Positions 39,178 to 52,015 are shown, numbered from the stretch's first letter. The stretch is DNA of 64,000 nucleotides from Semisulcospira habei (GCA_036245525.1 BTPG01000003.1:191686164-191750163), one strand, 5' to 3'. Numbers and translations are program-made. Notes: generated by a model from the letters alone, not told the origin.

Positions 39178-39347
39178 TTTAGCCCTTTTAGACCAAGGTT
39201 CCATTTCTCAAATTTTGGAGGTGTTGCCTAACGACTATGTACCAGTTGCGGGAGATGGATTGACCATGATAATTCAAGGGTAGTGCCAGATTAGCTTGAC
39301 ACAAACAAGCGCGCGCGCGCGCGCACACACACACACATAGGCGCGCG

Positions 39348-39404
<57 letters not shown>
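39178..39404. mobile_element. Family B element B8 cut by a (GC)n(CA)n array
   Basis: The left end TTTAGCCCTTTTAGACC and the left arm to ATTAGCTTG are present up to 39299. The second half is replaced by GCGCGC and CA runs (39308-39404), a sequence type able to adopt Z-DNA. Confidence 0.8.
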
Positions 39405-39407
<3 letters not shown>

Positions 39408-39917
39408 TACGGCCTTTCGCGCCAAAAGTACGTTCTACAGCGATGTTTAGGTAAATAGACTTGACGTAATTTTTATCTTGTTACTTCACTGTCAGAGCTT
39501 TAGTCTAGTTCGCCTTTGATGTCGTGTATGTTCTTTTGAAATCGCTCCACCGCGTCCCGTCCTAAAAAGTCTCTTCTATAACTAGAAACGACTTTAAAAG
39601 GAGAAGAAAATGTATTAGAATTATAAGTTCGCCGTAGTGCCATTATTCAAGACACTCGGATTAAGTGCAATTGAAGCGAGACGAGTGCACTTTTGACGAA
39701 TTGCCGCGCAGAGCTAAATGTTTAGAAATCTGTTTAGATCCGTTTCAGCGTGTGAGAACGATCACATTGCATGCGGCATCAACTTGATACAAATTAACGA
39801 CACTTCAACAAATGACAATATAAAAGACATTGTAAAAGATAATCCATTAAACAATATTGAGGTGACGTGAATTGCCGTCAAGAACTCAGTAACTGATTAG
39901 GCCCTATGTCTGATCCG
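39405..39917. repeat. Family P copy 2 and unassigned flank
   Basis: 39630-39800 is the inverse of 30728-30900. The rest shows no gene. Confidence 0.65.
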
Positions 39918-40290
39918 TTTTTAGCTCACGTGCAAAGCAGAAGTGAGTCTATGTTTGGGGCCAATCGTCGTCCGTCGACCGTCCGCCGTCGTCTGTTGTC
40001 CGTGGTAAACTTTAACGCTGGCATTTTCTCGGAGACTATTCAAGCCACAGTCTTCAAACTTGGCCCAAGGATACTTTGTGGTAAGACCTTTCAAAACATA
40101 CCAATTTGTGTGACCTCTCACAAAGGTCAAGGTCACAGGGGCTTAAGAAATAGGTTTTAAAAAAGCAATATTTTGACATAATTTATTTTTTCTCAAATAC
40201 TATTCACAACTTCAAACCCAAATTTGGTAAGCCCTATCTATGCATACTAATTTGGATGACCCCTTGGAAAGCCGGGTCAAGGGTCACACA
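39918..40290. repeat. Dispersed repeat with CGTCCGTCG block
   Basis: TTTTAGCTCACGTGCAAAGC, a CGTCGTCCGTCGACCGTCCG block, CTCAAAGGTCAAGGTCAC-type sequence and CGGGTCAAGGGTCAC. This layout is familiar from interspersed repeats of mollusc genomes; that attribution is from memory and unverified. Confidence 0.55.
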
Positions 40291-41439
40291 AGCTCAGGAA
40301 AGCTGATCTATACCTCTTGCAAGTGGGTGGCGTGCAGATTTTCTTGGCATTGCCGAACTGCCGGTTAACAGATCGTTAAACATATACTGTTCGCACACTG
40401 GTTTTCTCCCTCGGTTCGCGGCTACCCGGCTCAATGCAGCGGAGTCCACGAATCGGAGTCGAGGGAGACAACCCGCATGGTGCTACTGCCCATTGTAGAT
40501 GGAGTGGAGACCTTTGTTTACACTACAAACACGCATACCGGTTTTAACGTCATTTCTAGTGTTATCGTCTGTGACTAGGCGGGAGGGGGGCCAGGAAGGC
40601 GAGGGACAGCGAAGCCGGCGGGCAAAGTTTGTGACAGTGAGGTGTTTTGCTTAAAGCGATCTGCTCCGTTACAGACTTTGTTAAAATTCGCCAATATAAA
40701 TTTGTCTTGCTTCAACTAAACGCGCCTACTGTGACAAACACCACATCCTACCCCCCCCCCCCCCCCGCCCCAGCAAAGCGGATTCAGGAAAAAACGCAGC
40801 ACACTCGACCACCTAACTACTCTACAACAAGAAATCCTAAATACTCACCGAGAGAGAGGAACAGAACTCATAGGAATTTCCTAGATATTGAAAAAGCATA
40901 CGTCTTCAACAGGCACCAAAAACAGGCCGTGGGGGACGAGTTGACCACGATAGCTCCGGGACAGTTGTCCTAGGGCAGTCTTGTTTGACCTGTCTCTCAC
41001 GGCCAGTGCTTGACAGTGGAATTTTTTTTTTCTGTCGCTTTCCCTTCTAGTTAGCACTAATTTTTCCCCATTCTGTTGCTCATTATTATTCACTGGAATA
41101 GCAAGCTTGTGACACGCACGAGAGTCAGTAACCATTTGAAGTGGAACGCGATCCCTTCACGATGGCTCTTTCTTGCAGAATACATGTTTAATTTGACATT
41201 ATTCACTAATTTGTAAAATTTAATACTCCGTATTTCAGTAGTTTTTGCGGAGAAACACATCGTCATTATAACTATATGAGATTTTTGTTCCTTTTTCTCT
41301 TTATTGATTTCTTTTTGCCTCGTCCTTTCTCACTATTTTCTCTACTGGTCAAAATGCTTTGCAAAGTTAAGCTACATTATGTCATGCCGCCCGTTCTGGT
41401 TCAATTAGAGTTGTGTTACCGTTGTGAAGAAGTAACCTA
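40291..41439. other. Family A and L remnants; possible LINE leader
   Basis: A half family A element (CTATACCTCTTGCAAGTGGG) is at 40303-40350, family L (AAAGCGATCTGCTCCGTTAC) at 40652-40720, and a C16 run at 40751. From about 41140 the DNA may be the 5' UTR of the next LINE. Confidence 0.5.
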
Positions 41440-41997
41440 ATGCCCAACAGTGTGCAAAACCATAGAACCAGATCCGGCGGATTTTATACCACTGCAGTCA
41501 GATTATCCACACAAAAACTTTACTTTATTAACGTTAGCAACGTTGAACCGTTTCTTATTCTCATCATTTTCGGCAACGCAGGGCTTGCGCTTGCCCTCAT
41601 GGTTGCCCTTCTTAAAACAACTCGTTCAGTTAATGATTTACGTCCCTCTTCCACCCCTCGAATTAAACATCAGTTGTTGTGTTGCAAGATGAAGTTTTTC
41701 AGTAAAGGAAAGTACGCCAAGGCTTCTTCCCTATTTACAGCCTCTTTCACGTGCATCGTCATAATTCTTCAGGTGATTGGATTACTTCTTATTATTTCCA
41801 ATGACATACACCCCAACCCTGGCCCAACCCAGACTTCATCCTCAAAAGATCTCTCAATTATCCATGTTAATGTGAGAAGTCTTCGCCAAAAGCTTGACAT
41901 TTTAAAATGTGAAATTAAAGACCATGATATTGTTACTATGTCAGAAACTTGGCTTTCGGATAATATAAATAGTGATAGTATAAGTATTGTTCGAGTA

Positions 41998-42289
41998 TAC
42001 AAACCAAGGGGAATCACAGCGCTGGACAGACAAACAGTTAGATCCCCTGCCCCCGCCTATCAGGCACCCAATCGCCAGCCCACAGAGAAATACGCAGGTA
42101 TAGAACAAGACGATCATTTCCATTCTCATGATCGTCTTGTTCTATACCTGCGTATTTCTCTGTGGGCTGGCGATTGGGTGCCTGATAGGCGGGGCAGGGG
42201 ATCTAACTGTTTGTCTGTCCAGCGCTGTGATTCCCCTTGGTTTGTATACAATTCTGCCAGCGCTAGCCTCACCTATCTGGTTTGTGAGA
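41998..42289. mobile_element. 292-bp palindromic insertion, family R head-to-head
   Basis: It is flanked by the 12-bp duplication ATTGTTCGAGTA (41986-41997 and 42290-42301). The arms of about 120 bp (41995-42117 and 42128-42249) are near-perfect inverses with a 10-nt loop; one C is gained or lost. A single-copy tail (to 42289) follows the right arm only. The monomer is the sequence at 18136. Confidence 0.9.
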
Positions 42290-45107
42290 ATTGTTCGAGT
42301 AGATAGACCTGATCAGTATGGTGGCGTTGCCATTTATGTTAAAGATAATCTTGTGTGTAAGCCTAGACCTGACCTTACTGTACCATCGCTCAGTCGAGGC
42401 TGTGTGGGTCGAAACTAGACTGACCCAGCAAATTATCCTTGTAGGTTCCTTTTATCGCCCACCTAACTCCTCTGTTGACTACTGGCGTCTTGTTGACCAG
42501 TCAATTAAAAATGTAATCTCTACTCCGCACAAATTTATCATATTGGGAGATTTCAATTCTGATACACTTCGGAACCCCTCGCCATATCTTACTGATATCT
42601 TGGTTAAGAACAACCTTATGCAATTAGTTGCCTCTCCTACCCGCATAAAATCTACAACCGCAACGTGTATTGACCTCATTTTAGTTCCTAGCAGGGAATT
42701 AGTCTCATGTGTTGATGTCCTACCTCCCATGTGTAGTGACCATTCTGTCCCTATTATCAAGCTTAAAGGCCATATGTGTCCAAATGTACGATTTAAACGA
42801 ACAATATTCAATTATGCCAAGCTTGACAGGGAAACATTTGCTCGAGAACTCGCTAGAATTGACTGGATAGGCATAGCAACTATTCCGTCTATTGAATCTG
42901 CTGCCAAGACATTTGGTGACACACTCCTAGATATACTGCCAAGAAATGTATGCCAGTCAAAACTATAATAGTCCAACAACGAGATGCTCCATGGTACAAC
43001 GAGCAGTTAGCTAAATTTAAAAAAAATAAGGATAACCTCCATAGGAAGGCCAAAAATACTAACTCAGAAGCTGACTGGAAACTCTTTCGTCATGCTCGTA
43101 ATACTTACACAGATGCAATACGCAAAAGACAGAAAGAGTACATGTTAGAGTTAGACAATCGTATCTCTTGTAATAGAAACTTCGGCAGTAAGAACTGGTG
43201 GAAATTAGTCAAATCGTTTATGTCAAAAAAGGGATTCGCGATAGAGGATATACCCCCTATCGAGGAAAGCGGTAACATTTATTACTCTAACGAGGAGAAG
43301 GCAACGGCGTTTAATAATCACTTCACAAGCCAATCTACGGTAGAAGATAACAACGATCCAGTACCTGACATGCAATATGTACCTACATCAATCTCCCATA
43401 TATATCTTAGTCCTGCAGAGGTATTTAATGTTATAAACGATCTAGAGCCAAATAAGGCCGTAGGACCTGATCTTATACACAATAAAATTTTGATAACTAG
43501 TATTACGCTTATTTCAGAAGCTCCTACCATTCTCTTTAACCGGTCGCTTGACGAATGTATATTTCCATAAGTGTGGAAAATTTCTCATGTAACTCCTGTA
43601 TATAAAAAAGGTGAAAGCAAATGTAGCAATTATCGCCCTATGTCCTTGCTAAGCTGCATTGGTAAAATTCTAGAAAAGTGCATCCAACGCCTTATATTCC
43701 AATATCTTTATTCGAATGATCTAATAACTGTTAGCCAATCAGGTTTTATACCTGGGGACTCAACAGTCTACCAACTCCTTAGTGTCTATAATGACTTCTG
43801 CAAGTCATTGGATAGAGCCATAAATTCCCAAGCTGTATTTTTTTATGTAGCCAAAGCCTTTGACAATGAGTGGCATTATGGTCTGCTCAAAAAATTAGAT
43901 GTAATATGAATACGTGGGAAGCTTCTACAATGGATGGCTGATTACCTGCGCAATCGCAAGCAAGCTGTTGTTATCAAAGGATGTATATCTACATATCTAC
44001 CCGTATTAACGACATTGTACTAGACATTGAATCTAAAATGAAGCTGTTTGCAGATGATACCAGTATGTATTTGTCCCTGAATAATGATAATATTAGAGCT
44101 GATATAATGAACTCGGATCTTGAGAAAATTAGTGTTTGGGCCCATAAGTGGAAAGTAAATTTTAATCACCTAAAGACTGAACTATTGAACATGTCACGTA
44201 GCCAGAACTTCCAACCACTTCCCCTACTCTTTGATAACAGTCCACTTCAAAGTACTGCTACACACAAACACCTTGGTATCATCTTTCAAAATAACTGTAA
44301 ATGGGATATCCATATCAAATCTATTATAGCCAGATGTCGATTACTTATAGCTTGTCTAGATTCATATAAATATAGATTATCGAGACGATCTCTGGAGACT
44401 ATGTTCAAATCTTTTATTCTGCCACACTTTGACTATGCTGGTGTGATCTGGGATAATTGTATAGGGGCTCTTTCGGATGAATTGGAAAGTCTCCAGTTAC
44501 ACGCTTTAAGAACCATTACTGGCGCAGTCCGTGGCACTAGCCACCAATTATTTTATGAAGAAACCGGTTTTATTCCGTTGTGGCAAAGACGTCGTCGTCA
44601 TAAACTCATCCTTTATTTTAAAATAGTCAATGGTATAACCCCCGCGTACTTAGGCCCAGACCTACCACAGTTAGTATCTGCATCAAATCCTTACCACAAA
44701 CGACGTCCACTTGAACGCCATGTCCCCCAGTATAAAACTGAACTGTACAAAACTTCATTTTTCCCATCCACCACGGGCCTTTGGAACTGTTTGCCCGATC
44801 ACATTCAGCGTAGTCAATCCTTAAGCGAATTTAAATCATTCCTGTCGCGAGACGATTGTGTCGTACCCCATATTTCTGTTTAGGTTGTAGAATAACACAG
44901 ATAATCCACTGTAAAATTAGACTCAAAATGAGCGACCTCAATTATGACCTGGTTAGTCGTCACCTGTCCAATTCTCCTGCCTGCTCTTGTGGAGCCAGTT
45001 CTGAAACCGCCGACCATTTTTTACTCCAGTGTAGTAATTACGATGTAATAAGACGTTTAACAATACTTACACTTCCACCAGAATACACCAATATACATTT
45101 ACTCCTT

Positions 45108-45200
45108 AATGGAAGTAAAACCCTACCATCCACAGTGAATAACGATATATTACGTAATGGAAGTAAAACCCTGCCATCCACAGTGAATAACGATATATTT
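45108..45200. repeat. 48-bp tandem duplication in the LINE tail
   Basis: AATGGAAGTAAAACCCT, CATCCACAGTGAATAACG occurs twice, 48 bp apart, with one substitution. It keeps the frame. Confidence 0.92.
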
Positions 45201-45308
45201 TCAGCTGTACACGAATTTATTACTGCACCAAAAAGATTTCATTGAGTTATAAAATAGGACTGCAAGAAATAAAGGAAATAAAAAAAATCTATAGACCAGT
45301 TGAGACAA

Positions 45309-45311
<3 letters not shown>

Positions 45312-45400
<89 letters not shown>
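45312..45400. repeat. (CT)n microsatellite
   Basis: A CT run of about 89 bp with one TTT interruption, between the end of the CR1-like LINE and an L2-like fragment. Confidence 0.97.
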
Positions 45401-45949
45401 GATCCCAGCTTAACTACTGACCAAAAATTGGCAGCCTTAAAATTCTGCCCCTGAAAGATCATCTAATTTACAATAAGGGAATGGTTATGTTCAAGGCATT
45501 AAACGATAAGCTACCCCGATATATCACATCGCTATTTACCGTCCGGTCATCAACATACTCCAGATCAAGAAAATCCCTTATTGTGCCGCGACCTAGAATT
45601 GATCTCTATAAAACGAGTTTGACGTTCTCTGGCTCCAGTCTTTGGAATGCCTTGCCTAGAAACGTCACGACATCAGCTACTTTCTCCTCGTTTAAAGTCA
45701 GTCTCATCAAGTACTTATTTTTGTCAGCAGCATCCCTGTGACTGTGCACATATTGAAAAACACTGTTTCTCATTAGATCATTAATTGCGTGTATCACAGG
45801 TTTCGATGACTCATATTTATTCGGTACAGCTTGTATGTAGCCAGCTACTCATATGACAGACTAGCTTAACGTTATAAGCCGCGTAAGCGCATGTGTGCAC
45901 GTGTGTGTGTGTGTGCGTGTGCGTTTGTGCGTGTGCGTATGTGTATATT

Positions 45950-48900
45950 CCTCGCGCTGGGACGATATGGCGTTGAGGCGCGTCCCCTGGGTGGTGGATA
46001 GGGGGTCCCTCGCGAGAGGGGTGCACCGAATGAAATAAGGTGCCGTGAACCAACATGGTCTAAGGGAAGGTGACCCCGACATAAAACCCCTGGTCCTCCT
46101 AGTAAGGGGGTTGGGCGTGGGGGTAGCTTCCCCACCCTGCAAAAAAGGAAATAGCTACAAAAACGCCGACGAAAAGACAAACAGTAATTCCTTTCCTGGA
46201 GGAGGAAGGTTCTTCTACCAGAAGATTTATGATGTCCTGTGGTGAAAGCCGGAAGTCTTCGGAAGCCACAGGACCGAGCCGCCTCTCTCTATCCAGGGAC
46301 ACAACCATGGGCACATGGAACGTCAAGACCATGTACCAGAGCGGCAAGGCCGCCCAGATAGCAGCGGAAATGCAAAAGTACAACCTTTCCCTGCTAGGTA
46401 TCAGTGAAGCCAGATGGACGCAGTCTGGCCAGAAAATGCTGTTAAGTGGGGAGATGATTCTGTATTCAGGTCATGAAGAGGAGAATGCCCCCCATACAGA
46501 AGGAGTAGCATTCATGCTGTCACCAGTGTCACCTCTTGGGCCAAAAATTATCACAGCAGCCTTTAGAACCAAGAAAAAGCTCAAGCTGAACGTCATCCAG
46601 TGTTATGCGCCCACTAATGACAGTGACGAGGAAGAGAAACAAGAGTTCTACGACCGACTCCAGAGTGCCGTGGACAAATGTGCGGAGCGAGACATCACCA
46701 TCGTCATGGGCGATTTTAATGCCAACACCGGATACGAAGAGGTGATGGGGAGACAGGGACTAGGCTCGGAGATGAGTGAGAACGGGGAGAGGTTTGTAGA
46801 CTTTTGTGCTCTAAACCGACTTGTCATTGGAGGCAGCATCTTCCCACACAGAAGAATACACAAAGCAACTTGGGTCTCACCTGACCATACTACAGAGAAC
46901 CAAATAGACCATGTCTGCATTAGCAAGAAATTTAGAAGATCCCTTCAAAATGTTCGAGTGAGGAGGGGAGCAGATGTCGCCTCAGACCACCATCTGCTTA
47001 CCTTAAGAATAAAGCTCAAGTTAAAGAAAAGCCGCACAGAGACAACAAGAAGACAGCGCTATAATGTAGGCCTCCTGAGAGAGACTGGAGTGAGAGAAGA
47101 GTTCAAACTGGTGCTGTCCAACTGGTTTCAAGCGCTACAAGAGCTAGTAAATGAAGAGGAGGCGGTCACCACAGAGCAGCAGTGGAAGGCAGTTAGAGAG
47201 GCGTTAAACTCAACCTGCAAAGACACTGTAGGGTTCAGGAAACACCATCACAAGGACTGGCTGTCGGCACAGACCTTGAAGAAGATAGAAGTGAGGAAGC
47301 ATAAGAAAGCAGTTGTCAACAACAGTCGCACGAGAGCAGCCAAAGCAAGGGCACATGAGGAATACTCTGAAGCCAACCGCGAGGTGAAGAGGAGTATCAG
47401 GGCAGACAAGAGGGCCTGCACAGACAGCCTGGCATCAGAGGCAGAAAAGGCAGCAGGCAGCGGCAACATGAAACAGCTTTACATTACCAGAAGATTGTCG
47501 GGCAAGTATGGCCATACAGAAAGACCAGTAAAAGACAAAGAAGGCAAGCCTATTGCAGACAGAGCAGACCAACTCGACAGATGGGCCGAGTATTTTGAAG
47601 AGTTACTGAACAGACCCAGCCCACCCGACCCCCCAGACATCCAGCCAGCAGAGACCGACCTACCCATCAGCTGTGACAGACCCAGCCGGGAAGAGATCAG
47701 AAGAGCAGTGGCATTTTTGAAGAACGGCAAAGCAGCAGGGCCAGATGGCATCCCAGCGGAGTCTCTGAAAGCAGACCTAGAGACAAAAGTAGAGATGCTG
47801 TACCCACTGTTTGGAAAGATCTGGGAAGAGGAGGTGATGCCGGCTGACTGGAAGGAGGGGTACCTAATCAAGCTTCCCAAGAAAGGCGACCTCAGCAAGT
47901 GTTCCAACTACAGAGGAATCACCTTGCTGTCGGTACCAGGAAAGGTCTTCAACAGGATCATCCTGGGGAGAATGAAGAGCTCCGTTGACCCCCAGCTGAG
48001 AGACCAGCAAGCAGGATTCAGGAAAATCCCATGTACAGACCAGATCGCCACTCTCCGCATTATCGTGGAACAGTCTCTGGAGTGGAGCTCCCCGCTGTAC
48101 GTCAACTTTGTGGATTACGAGAAAGCATTTGACAGCGTGAACCGAGAGACTCTGTGGAAACTCTTACGACACTACGGTGTACCCACAAGCTCGTCCGCCT
48201 GATCAAGAGCAGCTACGATGGCATGACATGTCGCTTGATCCACGAAGGGCAGTTCACCAGGGAGCTCCAGGTCAGAACCGGTGTCAGGCAGGGGTGTCTG
48301 CTGTCTCCATTCCTCTTCCTACTGGCCATAGACTGGGTCATGAAGAGGACCACAGAGCACAGACGAAGTGGAATACAGTGGACACTGTGGACACAGCTTG
48401 ACGACCTCGATTTTGCAGACGGCTTGGCATTACTGTCCCACACTCATCAACAAATGCAGGACAAGACCACGAGGCTTGCTGACATCTCGTCCCAAGTGGG
48501 CCTCACCATCCACAAACAGAAAACAAAGACAATGAGGCTGAACGCAACCAGGGAAGAACCAGTCTTGCTTGCTGGCACCCCGTTGGAGGAGGTGGAGTCC
48601 TTCACCTATCTCGGGAGCATCATAGACAAAAAAGGCGGCACTGATGCAGATGTCAGAGCACGAATCGGTAAAGCCAGAGCAGCCTTTCACCAGTTGAAAA
48701 AAGTGTGGAGTTCCGGAGAGCTGTCACAACACACCAAAGTCCGGATTTTCAACTCCAACGTAAAAGCAGTTTTCCTATATGGAGCAGAGACTTGGAGATT
48801 GACAAAAACCACAGTCAACAGAGTACATATCTTCATAAACAGTTGCCTTAGAAGAATTTTGAAAATCCACTGGCCAGAGAAGATCAGCAACGTCAGACTC

Positions 48901-49205
48901 TGGGACAGAACAGAGCAGATAACAGCAGAGAATGAAATTGGGCGAAGAAGATGGGGATGGATTGGTCACAGTCTGAGAAAGCCAGCTTCCAGTATCACTA
49001 GGCAGGCATTGTCATGGAACCCCCAGGGAAAGAGGAAAAGAGGTAGGCCGAGAAACTCCTGGCGTCGAGACCTCCAAGCAGACATCAAGAGACTGGGAAC
49101 CACCTGGAGTAAAATCGAAGGAGAAGCACAGGACAGGAGTCGCTGGAGGTCTCTCGTCGACGGCCTATACCCGTGTAGGGGTGACAGGCGTAAGTAAGTA
49201 AGTTC
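45950..49205 (+). mobile_element. Full-length RTE-type LINE
   Basis: A 3,256-bp element with the 9-bp duplication GTGTATATT at 45941-45949 and 49206-49214. It has a 279-bp leader, one EN-RT frame, and ends in CGTAAGTAAGTAAGT, a short tandem tail as expected for RTE elements. Compact length and single ORF fit the RTE clade. Confidence 0.93.
46229..49197 (+). pseudogene. RTE EN-RT frame, one frameshift and a damaged active site
   Basis: ATG 46229 opens into TMGTWNVKTMYQSGK (APE endonuclease start), LLGISEARW, VMGDFNANTGYE, ASDHHLL. RT: CSNYRGITLLSV, FVDYEKAFDSVNRET (A), GVRQGCLLSPFLF (B), LDDLDFADGLALL (C). The catalytic pair of motif C reads Asp-Gly, a single-base change (GAC to GGC) at about 48421-48424 that should abolish polymerase activity. 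One base is missing near 48182, so the frame moves from the 46229-48202 track to the one ending 49197. The C-terminal segment has GWIGHSLRKPASSITRQAL and a basic KRKRGRPRNSWRRDL. Otherwise the copy is complete. Confidence 0.92.
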
Positions 49206-49558
49206 GTGTATATTAGAGATAGAGAGTGGCGTGCTCAAATGTGCATGCGTTATGTATGCGTATTAGGTTGTGTGTATTCTTATTATATTATTATAATTAA
49301 ACCTCACAACATGTCATTATGCCCGACCAGTAAAGTTGGTAATTCCTATGTCACTTCCCCCTTACATTTTTTTCTTCTTCTTCTTCATTCTTGGCTTGTG
49401 TTGTGTCATGTAATTTTTTCCCCCCCCTTTTCGGTAGTAGAATACAATTAGTGCGATATTAACTCTGTAATCAGTAGATTAGCAACGGCAATTCGAAAAA
49501 TGGTTGTTACTACCAAAACTTTTACCGTTGTCAAATAAAGGATCATTGTCATTGTCAT

Positions 49559-49560
<2 letters not shown>

Positions 49561-49601
<41 letters not shown>
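49561..49601. repeat. (TC)n microsatellite
   Basis: A TC run of about 41 bp directly follows the (ATTGTC)n end of the L2-like LINE. Confidence 0.97.
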
Positions 49602-49605
<4 letters not shown>

Positions 49606-49667
49606 TAATAATTGAAATGTTTTCCTCTATCTTCATGTTTTTATGTATACATATATGTATTGATATA

Positions 49668-49856
<189 letters not shown>

Positions 49857-49993
49857 ACCGCCATGCAAATTTTGCAAATAGTATAACTGAGTGTCCAGAT
49901 CATCCTATACGCCTGTGGCTTGTTTTGATCTGATGACAAGTGATATATATTCTATTCTTTTATGTATTTTGCAAAGTAATAAACTATTTAAAC

Positions 49994-52015
49994 CAAAAAG
50001 CATACGACATGGTTTGGCACGATAAACTACTTAGTAGATTGGGCGAGCTAGGAATATCAAAAAAAATGTACAACTTTGTTAAATCCTTCCTTGCCGACCG
50101 GCGAATAACAGTCAAAATAGGAATTGCGCTATCAAGAGAACACACCCTAGAAAACAGAGTACCACAAGGATCGGTGCTCAGCCCTCTCCTATTCACGCTC
50201 CTACTCACAGGCCTACAACACGTTGTCAGGCACAACAAAATAATGCAATTCGCAGATGATACTTCACTAATAGGGAAAATTAAGAGTAGACAACAACAAC
50301 AACAAAATCAATTGGGAACTAGTAGGATCCCAAGAATTTCAGCAAGACCTGACAAGAATAGAAAATTGGCTAGTAAGAGCAGGCCTCAAAATTTTCCCCC
50401 ATAAAACCCAAGCAATCATCTTCAGAACCAACCGCAGCTACAAATACCAAATAAGAGCCCCCAACCCCCAAACTACAAATGGGTAAGATAGACATAAAAT
50501 ATCGCCAAAGAATCAAGTTCCTATGAGTGATATTTACAACCAGCAACAACTGTACACCTTACATATATCAAATATGCCAGTCGGCAAAGGAAAGGAATAA
50601 ACCTAATGCGCAAGGTCAGCGGAGCAGACTTGGGCACCAACCCCAGGTCGCTCCTAAACCACTACCACGCCTTTGTAATGTCCAGGCTGCTGTACGCAGC
50701 CCCACTCCTTACCAACTTAAACAAAACCCAAACTAAACAAACAAAAAAAATAATGTCAGTACAAGCAGACGCCTTGAAGGTGGTCCTGGGGGTCCCCAGA
50801 CACACCCCAACCTACTTGTGCTGCAGAATGTGGTCAAAAACCCATAACGCTCATAATAATGGAAAGGGCAGCCAACCAATACTACAAAACAATAAGCATG
50901 CCAGAAGACCACCCGGCCAAGATCACCCTCACCTCCAACCACAAGCCCCTAAAACAACCCACCCAAATACCGCAAATCAAAGCAGCAGTCCAAAAAATGG
51001 AAGACACCATAAACCTCAAACTACCGAATAAAATACCGAACCCACAGATAACGACACCACCATGGAGGCTTCCACAAATCGAAGTAGACCTGGACCTCAC
51101 TAAATACCAAAAAGTAACGGAAGGGCCCAAAATGAAGATAGAGTTTGACATAAAAAGAACCACCACATACAGCGACTACACACTTATCTACACAGACGGA
51201 TCCCACGACCCACTCACCCACGCAGCCGGGATAGGTATCCACGTCCCCAACAGATCGGATAGGGCTATAAAACTGCCGGACCACTCATCAGTTTTTACAG
51301 CAGAACTCACGGCCATCCTTGGAGCCATTAAAGTCATAAAAAGTGACCTACAGAAAGTCAAACGCATACTTATAGTGACAGACTTGCTATCAGCAATACG
51401 GGCGATTCAGAACCTGGATTCTTTCAGAGAAGATCTAACGTACCTGATCAGACTCAGAGTAGCCGAGCTCTCAGAACGCGGTCAAAAGGTCAAAATTAAG
51501 TGGGTTCCCTCCCACGTGGAGATCCCAGGCAACGAACGGGCAGATAAGATGGCGAAGAAAGGCCTCGATCAAGAATCGACCTTCTTCAACCTACCCCTCT
51601 CAGCAAGCGAAAGGTCAAATACCCTCCGGCCTGCCTTTCAAAGCCTATGGGCTAAAGAATTTCACCAATCTAAAAGAGGTAGGCGCAGAAACCTCACAAG
51701 GGTACTTAACAACAGACCCACATTCCTCACCGGTAAAAGGAAAGATCAGTCACGATTGGCAAGAATCCGATTGGGGGGGGGGGGGGGGGCGAGAGATACC
51801 TAGTTCATCCCAACCCATTAGTATGCACATGCGGCCATATACTTACATCGGAACACGTACTACTAGACTGCCCAATCACAAACCAAACCAGAACCACAAT
51901 AGCAAACAAATTCACCTTAGAAGGCCTCGTAAACCCCGACACAGAAACATGGTTTACCACCACCAAATACACAATACAACTACTTGACATGCACCCACTA
52001 GTTAAATACATCTAA
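49994..52015 (+). pseudogene. RNase H-bearing LINE (I/Nimb-like), 5'-truncated
   Basis: It starts inside RT motif A (KAYDMVWHDKLL), then VPQGSVLSPLLF (B) and MQFADDTSLIGK (C). Several frameshifts occupy 50280-50860 (a CAACAACAACAACAA run at 50293 is one site). From 50859 a long frame contains an RNase H domain with all four acidic sites: YTDGSHD, TAELTAI, VTDLLSA and, after WVPSHVEIPGNERADKMA, the final Asp. A G18-type run at 51773-51789 breaks the frame; the tail then reads VCTCGHILTSEHVLLDCP, a zinc-binding C-terminus, to a stop at about 52015. The RNase H points to the I/R1 group. Confidence 0.88.

Larger units (their letters stand above)
41440..45245 (+). pseudogene. CR1-like LINE with a 2A-like motif, many lesions
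   Basis: The first frame (41440-41980) has hydrophobic stretches ending LLLIISNDIHPNPGP, a 2A-like ribosome-skipping motif directly before the endonuclease (SIIHVNVRSLRQKL, MSETWLS). The endonuclease is split by a 292-bp insertion and resumes at 42302 (YGGVAIYVKDN, ILGDFNSDT, SDHSVPII). RT follows from 42980: NYRPMSLLS, then motif A altered to YVAKAFDNEWH (the first catalytic Asp is replaced by Tyr), loss of the motif B region near 43980, then LFADDTSMY. A C-terminal CSCGASSETADHFLLQC segment looks like a zinc-binding tail. Stops at 43568 and 43907 and frameshifts near 42360 and 42950 make it inactive. It ends near 45245 in an A-rich stretch. Confidence 0.88.
45405..49560 (+). pseudogene. L2-like LINE 3' end, split by an RTE element
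   Basis: 45470-45740 encodes the C-terminal RT tail (VMFKALNDKLPRYI, VPRPRIDLYKTSLTFSG, SSLWNALPRNV). The 3' UTR runs to 45949 and continues at 49215-49560 after the RTE insertion. It ends with AGCAACGGCAATTCG, TACCGTTGTCAAATAAAGG and (ATTGTC)n. The same end is found at 60308-60395. Confidence 0.85.
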
